From NCBI GenBank assembly GCA_003445095.1, contig DLVS01000019.1:1-9756 (forward strand): DNA of 9,756 nt, written 5' to 3'. This stretch comes from Verrucomicrobiales bacterium (GTDB lineage: Bacteria > Verrucomicrobiota > Verrucomicrobiia > Limisphaerales > UBA9464). Below, piece after piece: positions 1-6,332 of the stretch; within the stretch, counting starts at the first letter, position 1; every line of letters starts with the position of its first letter. Below the pieces are notes generated by a model. That model was not told where the DNA came from. It did no database searches and saw nothing but the letters and a program-made list of their open reading frames with translations. The position numbers were made by a program, and so were the translations under genes.

Positions 1-674
1 TTCGTAACCGGCACATGAGTGAACCCTCGTTGAGCGAAGGGATGCTTGCCGATGACCTTGCCTTCCGAATCCCGCAGGTCCTCTGGTTCGGCTAAGACGC
101 CTTCAGCAACATAGTCCAATGACGGGTTGAACTGAGCGTGGCGGGTCAGTCGGCGCACGTCGTAGGCTCGAATCGTCGAGGCAATGAGCCGTGGCATTTT
201 CGCCTGGGTTTTGCGTGAATCCCAAACACCGAAGACAAGCGACGTAGGGGCAATTCTCGCCAGCGCCGTGGCATTGCCATTGAGCAATTCCTTGAACGCA
301 GCTTCCAACTTGGTCTGGAGCGGGGTACAGCGGACGATCGCATCACCAGCGCGGTGACTAGCGTGGAGCAGGTTCACGAATTTCCCGCCTGCTTGGATGA
401 CGACTTGAGGCACGAGTTGCGCGTATTCCGGCTCAGCGAACATTGGCTCGATGCGGTTTGACTGGGCACCAACAGTGTCAATGAGCGCAATCTTCGGCGC
501 GTTTCCATCACCATCAATGTTGTAGCCTCCGGGGAAGCCGTCACCGGCTGCAAAGGTTGGTGGGAAAAGAACGGCGTCCGACCCTTCGACGGGGATAAGG
601 TGTTCGCGGACGACCAGCGCCGCGGGGCCGCTGCTGGCGAGGTATTTGTCGAATCGAGTGATGTCGTTGTTCAT
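1..674 (-). CDS. csb1: Csb1 (Cas7g), type I-G CRISPR Cascade backbone protein, C terminus cut by window edge
   Basis: Csb1 (GSU0053 family, Cas7 of subtype I-G, formerly I-U) is the RAMP-type subunit that polymerises along the crRNA to form the backbone of the interference complex. Translating the minus strand from the ATG at 674 gives 224 open codons up to the window edge. I recognise the family from FPPTFA (residues 37-42), YNIDGDG (51-57), IDTVGAQSNRIEP (65-77), the ASHRAGDAIVR segment (105-115) and above all IAPTSLVFGVWDSR followed by TQAKMPRLI (about 141-164), then IRAYDVRRLTR. The start codon overlaps the csb3 stop as ATGA and has no visible Shine-Dalgarno, so translational coupling is likely. 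It is the third gene of a cas3-csb3-csb1 operon. The C-terminal portion lies outside the window. Family assignment is from memory of conserved motifs. Confidence 0.93.
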   Translation of the reverse strand, partial: MNNDITRFDKYLASSGPAALVVREHLIPVEGSDAVLFPPTFAAGDGFPGGYNIDGDGNAPKIALIDTVGAQSNRIEPMFAEPEYAQLVPQVVIQAGGKFVNLLHASHRAGDAIVRCTPLQTKLEAAFKELLNGNATALARIAPTSLVFGVWDSRKTQAKMPRLIASTIRAYDVRRLTRHAQFNPSLDYVAEGVLAEPEDLRDSEGKVIGKHPFAQRGFTHVPVT

Positions 675-1540
675 GTTTGTGATGTGGTTGTTGGTTTTGC
701 TGTGAGGAAAGCCTTGAGGTATTTCGTCCGGTAAAGCAGCGGGAACTCGTACGTGTGCATCTCATCCACTGCGAAGCCGCCGCCTGAGACTGCGGCAGCA
801 AGGATCGGCGGCATGTCCTGCTCCCAGGTTCGATACCGAAAAATATCCTCGTCTCGTGCCGGGCGGAATCTTTGGAGGCCAACAAAGGCGAGAAACTCAA
901 TCGCTGGTTTGATCCGACCTCTCACCGACAAGGCATCCAGACTGAAACCGACATCGAGCGAAGAAGAATGCCCGCCAATCGCGGCATCGAAGTAGAATGG
1001 GAGGCTCCCGTCGTCAGTTTCGTAACTCAACAAGTTGACCACGGGAAACGCTCTGAACTGTTTGGTTCGGAGCGCCTTCAAGTTTCCCTCAATGATGTCG
1101 GTGACAAATTGCTTTCCTGCCCATGTCTTTAGGACACTGCTGCCAGAATACTCGTCCAGCCACCAATCAATCACCAAGCCGAATGGCTTCAGCGTGATAC
1201 GCTCACACCCCCATTTTTCGGACAGCTTCGACTTTTCCCTTTCAACCTCGGGAGTCAGAAGCGACTTCTTTGTGTTCAGGAGCGTTCTCAGGCGCGCGAT
1301 TTCTTCCAGGGACAGCGTGCTCGAAACTTGGCAAGCGGCTATCTGCTCGAACAGCGCATCAACCGCTCCTGCATCGCCTACCGTCAGGTGAAAAGACGTT
1401 TCGGAACCAGAGTGGCGAAACCTTCCTGTCGCTTTTCCTGACGAGCGTGCCGCCAATTCCAGCAGCCCGCAGCAGGCGAAGAATTGGCCGGGGTTCGTGA
1501 CATCCACGCGGATGCGGATGGTGGGGGTGGGTTCACTCAT
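671..1540 (-). CDS. csb3: Csb3 (Cas8g2), small large-subunit protein of type I-G CRISPR-Cas
   Basis: A 289-residue protein that I assign to Csb3/Cas8g2, the alternative, short Cas8-like large subunit found in a minority of I-G (I-U) systems in place of Csx17. Large subunits normally take part in PAM recognition and Cas3 recruitment; for this family that role is inferred. Supporting segments are the N-terminal VDVTNPGQFFACCGLLELA (residues 12-30), the mid-protein KPFGLVIDWWLDEY (118-131) followed by LKTWAGKQF (137-145), GLQRFRPARDED (221-232) and a C-terminal YRTWEQDMPP (236-245). No nuclease motif or membrane segment is visible. Its ATG overlaps the cas3 stop (ATGA at 1537-1540) and its own stop overlaps the csb1 start. 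That position between cas3 and csb1 is strong support for the call. There is no Shine-Dalgarno before the ATG. Confidence 0.85.
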   Translation of the reverse strand: MSEPTPTIRIRVDVTNPGQFFACCGLLELAARSSGKATGRFRHSGSETSFHLTVGDAGAVDALFEQIAACQVSSTLSLEEIARLRTLLNTKKSLLTPEVEREKSKLSEKWGCERITLKPFGLVIDWWLDEYSGSSVLKTWAGKQFVTDIIEGNLKALRTKQFRAFPVVNLLSYETDDGSLPFYFDAAIGGHSSSLDVGFSLDALSVRGRIKPAIEFLAFVGLQRFRPARDEDIFRYRTWEQDMPPILAAAVSGGGFAVDEMHTYEFPLLYRTKYLKAFLTAKPTTTSQT

Positions 1541-4146
1541 GACGTTGGCTTCGAAAGTGGTTTGATGCCGGCGCTGGCGGCGTAGTCGGCGGCGCGGAGC
1601 AGGGATTCGAGGTAGGCAAGGCCCCAGCGGCCGAAGTGGCGCTGGAGTCGGGCGAAGCGGCGCGGGACTTCGGCCGTGATGCGCTGGGAGTCGCCGAGCG
1701 CGGCGTCGGGATCGAAAGATTCGTCCGTTGGGAAATGGGGTCGTGCCCGGCCATGATGCGCGGCGATAAGGTGAAGCACCAAGTCCTGCTCGTCCGGCGG
1801 CAGCTTGCTAAATTCGGCCTCCCTCTCCGCGTCGAGCAGCGACCCGAATTCATGGCGATACGGCTCCGTGGGCAGGCGCGGAGTAAGTTCCGGCCCGGCT
1901 TTCGCCAGCCAGCGGTTCGCATCCATGTTGCCAATGCCGCGCTGCCAGTAGAGCCGCCGCTTGCCGAGGTCGTGAAAACGCGCCGCGAGAATAACGCAGC
2001 GGGCTAGCGGTTCGGCGAGCGTGAGCTTTTCCACGATGGCGCAGGCGTGTCCTTCCACATCGCGTGAATGGTCGCAGAGCGAGATGGATTCATCCGCGCT
2101 TCGCAGACTCTCCGCGCCAGATGATTTCGGGGCTTCGAGCCAGAGCCAGTAGCGGTTATCGAGTTCGCCCTCGGGGTTTTCGTCCAAGTCTTCCTCGCCG
2201 AGTAGCGTGTCAATGATGCGGACAATACGCAGACCGCGATGTTTGGCAGGCACCTTAGGGTTGCTGTGGAAAACACGGCGACGTAGCGCCTGTCCATCCG
2301 GGCCATGAAGAATGTCGGCGACATCCAGATCGATGTTCCCAAGCGAATTTCCATCCAGCAGGCCGCGCTCAGACAATCCGCCAATTGAGGGTGGGAGTAG
2401 AACGGTGGCACCGTGTAGTGCTTGCGAGTCCTTCCCCAGAAGCTCCTTCAATTGCTTGGAGGCAACTTTACCGTCTTCATCAACGAGCCAGACAATCTTT
2501 TCCGCGTTGTCGACAGCCGCGTCTGCCAGCTTCTCCAACTCAGTTTGCACGCGGTCGGAACGGTCGCGGAGCAGTTCGTGCGGTTTGAGCGGAAAGTCGG
2601 CTATCAGTTCTCGCGGTGGGTAAGTCGCGGCGAGGGCGTCAGTGATGATTTCCACTTCACTGCGCCAAGCGACGTAAGTTTCCGGCGGCTCCCATTCAGA
2701 TTCGCCATGCAAGTATGGCGCAACCGGCGGACGCCCCGGCAGCGGGCCCCGGACGCTCGTCATCGCCCAGGAATCGAAAATAATGTCCGTCGCTGGCCGG
2801 ATCTTCGGCGGCGGGCTGAAAGCGGCGCTGCGAGCGGTAGCGTCGAGTTGACTGAGAGCGTGACCGAGAGCGTGAGGACTGGCGCTGCCGTGGAGTTGGC
2901 GGAACAGATCGAGGGTGCAAAAGCGGGCTTGCTCCATGTCGTCTTCCTTGAAGGCCTCCGGATGGACAACATCAATTGTCGAGCTCTCGACTTCGCCGAA
3001 GCGGTTCACGCGCCCGAACCGCTGGGCCATGCTCTCGAAAGTGGACAGATCGCAAATGAGTTCATCCGCTGAGAGATTCACGCCGACTTCACCCGCGCTT
3101 GTGGCAACCAAATAGACCGTTCCGGTGAGGGGCTCCGGTGCGGACTTGGCGCGTGAACTCAGCGGCAGGAAGCGGAGAAATCGCGCGTCGTTCACCAAAT
3201 CGTCGCGCTCCTTGCCGCGCATAGTGCCGGTGAGCACCACCACTGACTGTTTGGCTTTTCCAAGAGCGCTTTCGATTTTCTGAACGACTTCAACCGGGCG
3301 GGCAAAGACCAACACTGCCCGACCAGAATCTCGTCGGGCTAGCGCGAGTTCGCTGAGCTTTTCGGCAAGCTGCTTCTCATCGGGAATAGCGTTGAGCCGT
3401 AGCTGCTTCGCGGCGTTGATTCGTCGGCGGACGGTCTCGTTCGTTTCATCCTCGGCAGTCAATCGGAGGACTTTCGATGCGCTGTCTGCATCCGCACCAT
3501 TTCGACCCGTCGCGGAAAGCTGCATTACCCGAAGCGGGCGACTTTCGCCACACCGCTTCTGTTCGGCCATGATGGAGTCGAGAAGCTTTTGAAACGCCGG
3601 CTCTAGATGCGCCTCATCATGTACCAGCAACACATCCTGCCCCAGCAAACCGGCATGGTGCGGACGCGCCTTGAATCCACAAGTGTAGCGGTTGAAAAGC
3701 AAACCGCTCCCAATCATGTCCACCGTGCCTACGATGACCGCAGGGCGTGCCGGGTCCGCGCACCACTCGCGGTTGTCCGCGAACTGCCCGCGCAGCGTGC
3801 TGAGCGCAAGCGGCATTTCTACGGGCACTGCACAGCGGTCATTGAGTTTGCCGAGCAAGTCCGGCATTTCCCGCAGCCGCTCGCGCAGTCGCTTCACTTC
3901 GTCGGTGGTTTGATCCACGACAGTGCGCCGGTTCACTACGTAAACCAGTCGCCGCGGGACCTTGTCAGGGTGCTCGATTAGCGCGATCAGCCAGACCGTC
4001 ACGGCGGATGTCTTTCCAAGACCGGTGGGAATGTCAGCCAGCGGGGGAACCTCTCCCCTGGCAAAGCGTTCGTACAGCCGCTGCTGCCATGGGAACGGGG
4101 GTACCGTTGTTAGACGGTGAAAGCTTTCGGAGAAGTTAGGGCACAT
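1537..4146 (-). CDS. cas3: Cas3g, type I-G CRISPR helicase-nuclease with C-terminal HD domain
   Basis: Cas3 is recruited to Cascade-bound DNA, unwinds it with ATP and degrades it with its HD nuclease. Numbered from the ATG at 4146 (869 residues), the superfamily 2 helicase comes first: Walker A PTGLGKT (40-46), DEAH (177-180), SAT (211-213), a motif V-like VATSAGEVGVNLS (347-359) and the arginine-finger segment QRFGRVNRFG (375-384). The HD domain is C-terminal, with H693, the HD pair 725-726 (ARFHDLGK), H765, HH at 797-798 (AAHHGRARP) and D854 (LLRAADY), a full metal-binding set. Helicase-then-HD order is characteristic of I-G. The frame stays open to a TTG at 4224, but the family normally starts shortly before the F/Y-PWQ motif (here PFPWQQRL), so the ATG is preferred. 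Neither start has a good Shine-Dalgarno. It is the first gene of the cas operon visible here, and its stop overlaps csb3. Confidence 0.95.
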   Translation of the reverse strand: MCPNFSESFHRLTTVPPFPWQQRLYERFARGEVPPLADIPTGLGKTSAVTVWLIALIEHPDKVPRRLVYVVNRRTVVDQTTDEVKRLRERLREMPDLLGKLNDRCAVPVEMPLALSTLRGQFADNREWCADPARPAVIVGTVDMIGSGLLFNRYTCGFKARPHHAGLLGQDVLLVHDEAHLEPAFQKLLDSIMAEQKRCGESRPLRVMQLSATGRNGADADSASKVLRLTAEDETNETVRRRINAAKQLRLNAIPDEKQLAEKLSELALARRDSGRAVLVFARPVEVVQKIESALGKAKQSVVVLTGTMRGKERDDLVNDARFLRFLPLSSRAKSAPEPLTGTVYLVATSAGEVGVNLSADELICDLSTFESMAQRFGRVNRFGEVESSTIDVVHPEAFKEDDMEQARFCTLDLFRQLHGSASPHALGHALSQLDATARSAAFSPPPKIRPATDIIFDSWAMTSVRGPLPGRPPVAPYLHGESEWEPPETYVAWRSEVEIITDALAATYPPRELIADFPLKPHELLRDRSDRVQTELEKLADAAVDNAEKIVWLVDEDGKVASKQLKELLGKDSQALHGATVLLPPSIGGLSERGLLDGNSLGNIDLDVADILHGPDGQALRRRVFHSNPKVPAKHRGLRIVRIIDTLLGEEDLDENPEGELDNRYWLWLEAPKSSGAESLRSADESISLCDHSRDVEGHACAIVEKLTLAEPLARCVILAARFHDLGKRRLYWQRGIGNMDANRWLAKAGPELTPRLPTEPYRHEFGSLLDAEREAEFSKLPPDEQDLVLHLIAAHHGRARPHFPTDESFDPDAALGDSQRITAEVPRRFARLQRHFGRWGLAYLESLLRAADYAASAGIKPLSKPTS

Positions 4147-4285
4147 GCTTGACACAATGTCTTTGGCTGATAGCGTTTCTAGAGTCAATCTGAAAGCTAC
4201 CGCTTCAAAGTGTATGAATTCCAATCTGATGGCCCCGTTGAAGCATACATTTCGAGGCGGTTGCCTTGTTTCTAGTCTGAATTCT

Positions 4286-4304
4286 CCGCGCTTGTTGAGC
4301 GCGG
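4286..4304 (-). other. GC-rich hairpin after the first small paralogous gene
   Basis: A perfect 7-bp inverted repeat (ccgcgct / agcgcgg) with a 5-nt loop lies 13 bases past the stop of the minus-strand gene at 4318-4566 and about 140 bases upstream of the cas3 ATG. The minus-strand sequence after the stem is agaattc, not a T-run, so it is not a convincing intrinsic terminator. A very similar element follows the second paralog at 4837-4854, with the same flanking attct. It could reduce read-through into the cas operon or stabilise a 3' end; this is inference. Confidence 0.5.
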
Positions 4305-4317
4305 CCCCTTTGGAAAA

Positions 4318-4566
4318 CTATCCGATTGAGCCTAGCGCAACCCGATGGTCCTCGACCTTCATGCCCTGGGGCAGGTTCACCTCCCAAGTGCGCCGGGAAT
4401 CGTCCACCTGCATCTCGATCGTGGCACGGGCCGGCGGATGGTCGCCCGGAGACTCGACGAAAAGAAAATCCGGCCCCATCTGCGCGATGCGGAAAATCCT
4501 GCCGTTCAGGAGCAGTCGCATCCGCACCAACGCAGAATGCCCGCCGTAGGAGCTGGAGGTTTTCAT
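4318..4566 (-). CDS. uncharacterised small protein of the 'GPDFL' family, apparently intact copy
   Basis: An 82-residue protein of unknown function. The core is LLLNGRIFRIAQMGPDFLFV, then SP-DHPPARATIEMQVDD, RRTWEVNLPQGMK, ending in ALGSIG. The pattern of short alternating hydrophobic strands suggests a small all-beta domain; there is no signal peptide, membrane segment or catalytic motif. The same core recurs in a second copy at about 4884-5075. I have the impression of a small protein family common in Verrucomicrobiota, but I attach no function to it. The frame extends upstream to an ATG at 4686, but the added 40 residues look non-conserved and the ATG at 4566 fits the family N terminus better. 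There is no clear Shine-Dalgarno. It lies upstream of cas3 on the same strand, separated by about 170 bases and a hairpin, so co-transcription is possible but not shown. Confidence 0.7.
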   Translation of the reverse strand: MKTSSSYGGHSALVRMRLLLNGRIFRIAQMGPDFLFVESPGDHPPARATIEMQVDDSRRTWEVNLPQGMKVEDHRVALGSIG

Positions 4567-4836
4567 GTCGGCGGATTCACTCACCGTAGTGTGCTTGGCG
4601 GATTGATCACGCAGGGAATAATCCTTGAAACGGTCGGACAACCGCAGACCGAGGCCATCTCTTTGTTCGGATGCCAAAGGGTGCAAGGTTAGCCTAGCCT
4701 CAGCGCGCTGACGTGGTTCCCCGATTGGGTCGCTAACGAGTCCGTCGCTTATCGGGTGTTAGGATTGGATTTACTCTGATCGATCTCTGATCTCCAACCC
4801 GACGATTGCGGTTTCGCCACGGCCGATCGTATTCTT
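4567..4836. other. intergenic stretch between the two small paralogs
   Basis: About 270 bases without a credible gene. The short frames here are not supported by any recognisable protein. It would carry the promoter of the small gene at 4318-4566, but I see no convincing -35/-10 pair on the minus strand. An imperfect gatc-rich stretch (ctgatcgatctctgatct, around 4776-4793) is the only local structure. No tRNA or CRISPR repeat is visible. Confidence 0.5.
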
Positions 4837-4854
4837 CGCGCTCAGCCGAGCGCG
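4837..4854 (-). other. GC-rich hairpin after the second small paralog
   Basis: A perfect 7-bp inverted repeat (cgcgctc / gagcgcg) with a 4-nt loop, 29 bases past the stop of the minus-strand paralog at 4884. Its left flank attct and right flank ggc match those of the hairpin at 4286-4304, with differences mainly in the loop, so the two are probably homologous elements carried with the gene copies. The minus-strand sequence that follows (aagaatacg) has no T-run. Confidence 0.5.
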
Positions 4855-4883
4855 GCGCCGCTTTTCATGCGGGTGAAGCGTTC

Positions 4884-5075
4884 CTACCCGACGTTGGCCA
4901 ACGTGACCCACGCATCCCCGGCCTTCATCCCCTTCGGCCGATCCACTTCCCAGGTGCGCTGCCAGTCGTCGACCTGCAGTTCTATGGTGGCGCGGGGCGG
5001 CAGATGGTCGGCGGGGGAATGGACGAGGAGAAAATCCGGTCCCAATTGCGACAGCGAAAGCTCCTCCGCCAATTG
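4884..5075 (-). pseudogene. N-terminally truncated second copy of the 'GPDFL' small protein
   Basis: This copy reads ELSLSQLGPDFLLVHSPADH, then PPRATIELQVDDWQRTWEV, RPKGMKAGDAW and ends in TLANVG. It aligns over its whole length with the C-terminal two thirds of the intact paralog at 4318-4566 (shared GPDFL, SP-DH, PPRATIE, QVDD, RTWEV, P-GMK). Upstream of about 5075 the similarity stops. The frame continues to a TTG at 5156, but those residues are an out-of-frame reading of a helicase fragment, and the expected N-terminal 'LLLNG' strand and an ATG start are absent. I therefore call it a truncated copy, probably a pseudogene. A short product from a GTG or TTG codon near 5085-5060 cannot be excluded. 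Confidence 0.6.
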
Positions 5076-5079
5076 AGCA

Positions 5080-5170
5080 CTAGTTCCCACTCCGATAGGA
5101 CGACCGCGGCGGTCTTCCCGAGTCCAGTGGGGTTGGTGATGAGTTGCGACCCGCAACCGGTGCCGTGGCT
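5080..5170 (-). pseudogene. remnant of a helicase Walker A region, Cas3-like
   Basis: In one minus-strand frame this stretch reads SHGTGCGSQLITN followed by PTGLGKTAAVVL, a textbook superfamily 2 P-loop with the lysine-threonine pair near 5111-5116. PTGLGKT is identical to the Walker A of the intact cas3 at 1537-4146, but the residues around it differ (LITN-PTGLGKT-AAVVL against ADI-PTGLGKT-SAVTVWL) and so do many third codon positions, so it is not a recent copy of that gene. Nothing helicase-like follows; at about 5075-5096 the sequence switches to the truncated small paralog in another frame. PTGLGKTAAVVL is, from memory, typical of some I-G/I-U Cas3 proteins, but other DEAD/DEAH helicases are possible. 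Confidence 0.5.
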
Positions 5171-5286
5171 GAAATGACCCGTCGGATCGCCGCCGCCATC
5201 CATGCGCTTAGCGAAAGTCGGTAGCTAATGGTTTAAGCAGGTCCACAGATCGGTGTTCCTCCGGATCCATCGGCTCCTATTTTTGG
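5171..5286. other. intergenic stretch downstream of the rhomboid gene
   Basis: About 115 bases between the helicase remnant and the rhomboid stop. A 20-codon minus-strand frame from an ATG at 5270 (MDPEEHRSVDLLKP...) to a TAA at 5208 is preceded by no good ribosome binding site and matches nothing I know. It may be more of the degenerate gene that left the P-loop remnant. No terminator hairpin with a T-run follows the rhomboid stop. Confidence 0.4.
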
Positions 5287-6156
5287 TCAGCACATCAAGG
5301 CCATGAATCCCGTTCCGAGGGCAAGCAAGAGAAACGCCGCCAAGGCGAATGGATTTGCCCGGTTAAGGACTGAGAGGGGCAACCACGCGGCGATGGCACC
5401 GAAGATTATTCCGAACACCAATCCGGCTGTGTGGGCCAGGACATCCGTGGAAGGGTCGGTGCCCAGCAGAATGAACAGCAAGGCGCCTGTACCGAGGCTG
5501 GTGAGCACAACGCGGTTGCCGCGCCGGCCGGAGCGCCAGCGGGGTACTGCTTGGGCGATGACCATTCCCAGCGCGCCCATGACCAAGCCAGACGCGCCCA
5601 GGCCGAGATAGTCTTCGCCGCGAAGGAGTAGACCGACTCCGTTGGCGAGGGCACCGGCCAAAAGACTTCCCAACAACGCCACGCCAGCGCCAAAGCGAGC
5701 CATCGCCAGGCCCAGGAACAACATTCCCATGGCGAGATTGGAAAAAAGATGCGCGACGTCGCGGTGAAGCCACTCGGCCGTGAACGCGCGCCACCACTGG
5801 CCCTGTCGGACCAGTTGCGTGTCGAAGATTCCGGCGTGGTCCGAGCCCCCGGTGAGGAGGAACACAAACGCGATGGCCAGCGCCCAGAACACGACCCGGC
5901 CGTCAAAAAGATAGTCCGACCCCGGCAATTCACGCTGCCATTCGAAACCGCGGTTCTCGATCCGGTATTGACGGATCGCGGCCCGGGCACGGGGCTCCTC
6001 CGCAGGGGCGACCAGCAGACACCAAACGCCATCCAGAGGATCTCGATCGAGGGTTACCTCGATGCCTTGGCTAGCGAGCACCAGTGACCAATCCATGGCC
6101 TGGCGCTCGCTCCGAGCACGAATGGCCGCGGGAAGGTCAGGAAACGGTTCCGACAT
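5287..6156 (-). CDS. rhomboid family intramembrane serine protease with N-terminal soluble domain
   Basis: Rhomboids cleave transmembrane substrates inside the lipid bilayer with a Ser-His dyad. Numbered from the ATG at 6156 (289 residues), the catalytic serine is in GASG (S189) and the histidine is H242 in VLAHTAGLVFG. The TM2 signature H-x4-H-x3-N appears as HRDVAHLFSN (H131, H136, N140). About six or seven hydrophobic segments follow residue 88. Residues 1-75 are soluble (RSERQAMDWSLVLASQGIEV ... RAAIRQYRIENRGF). This resembles the short DUF2007-like domain seen before rhomboid cores in other bacteria, with the pattern of a long helix, 'ASQGIE' turn and strands. The frame opens at a GTG at 6162, but taggac lies 7 bases before the ATG at 6156, making that start better. 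The gene is monocistronic here and divergent from the ThuA-like gene. All catalytic residues are present, so it should be active; its substrate is unknown. Confidence 0.93.
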   Translation of the reverse strand: MSEPFPDLPAAIRARSERQAMDWSLVLASQGIEVTLDRDPLDGVWCLLVAPAEEPRARAAIRQYRIENRGFEWQRELPGSDYLFDGRVVFWALAIAFVFLLTGGSDHAGIFDTQLVRQGQWWRAFTAEWLHRDVAHLFSNLAMGMLFLGLAMARFGAGVALLGSLLAGALANGVGLLLRGEDYLGLGASGLVMGALGMVIAQAVPRWRSGRRGNRVVLTSLGTGALLFILLGTDPSTDVLAHTAGLVFGIIFGAIAAWLPLSVLNRANPFALAAFLLLALGTGFMALMC

Positions 6157-6250
6157 CGTCACGTCCTAACCTCGCGGAATCGCCAGCATCGGCAACCGCT
6201 GCCTGCCAGATTCCGCAGTGGACGCTTACGACGACGTCAGGCGTGGATCG

Positions 6251-6277
6251 GCGGATCAGGCGGATCAGGCGGATCAG
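6251..6277 (+). repeat. three tandem copies of a 9-bp repeat (gcggatcag)
   Basis: Three perfect head-to-tail copies of gcggatcag occupy 6251-6277, preceded by a degenerate copy (gtggatcg, 6243-6250). They lie in the 176-base region between the divergent rhomboid and ThuA-like genes, about 56 bases before the GTG start of the latter. The unit is too short and without spacers for a CRISPR. It could be a replication-slippage repeat or a set of iterated operator sites; position alone does not decide. Confidence 0.85.
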
Positions 6278-6332
6278 AATCCCTTCACCTTTTCCGATTC
6301 AATCTCGCGCGAACACCGTTCACACTCACGCC

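Noticed and set aside
2422..3072. Plus-strand open frame of 216 codons
   Set aside because: It lies wholly antisense to the motif-rich cas3 gene and its translation is arginine- and alanine-rich with no domain; a shadow of cas3 codon use.
4286..4304. Rho-independent terminator before cas3
   Set aside because: The stem is good but the following minus-strand bases are agaattc rather than a T-run; kept only as a hairpin.
4145..4549. Plus-strand open frame of 134 codons covering the intact small paralog
   Set aside because: The opposite strand carries a protein conserved in two copies, and this frame is not conserved in the second copy.
4567..4883. tRNA or small RNA gene between the two paralogs
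   Set aside because: No cloverleaf arrangement or TTCRA-type T-loop could be found by eye.
6251..6277. CRISPR array
   Set aside because: The repeats are 9 bp and directly adjacent with no spacers. No 28-37 bp repeat with unique spacers was found anywhere in the window.
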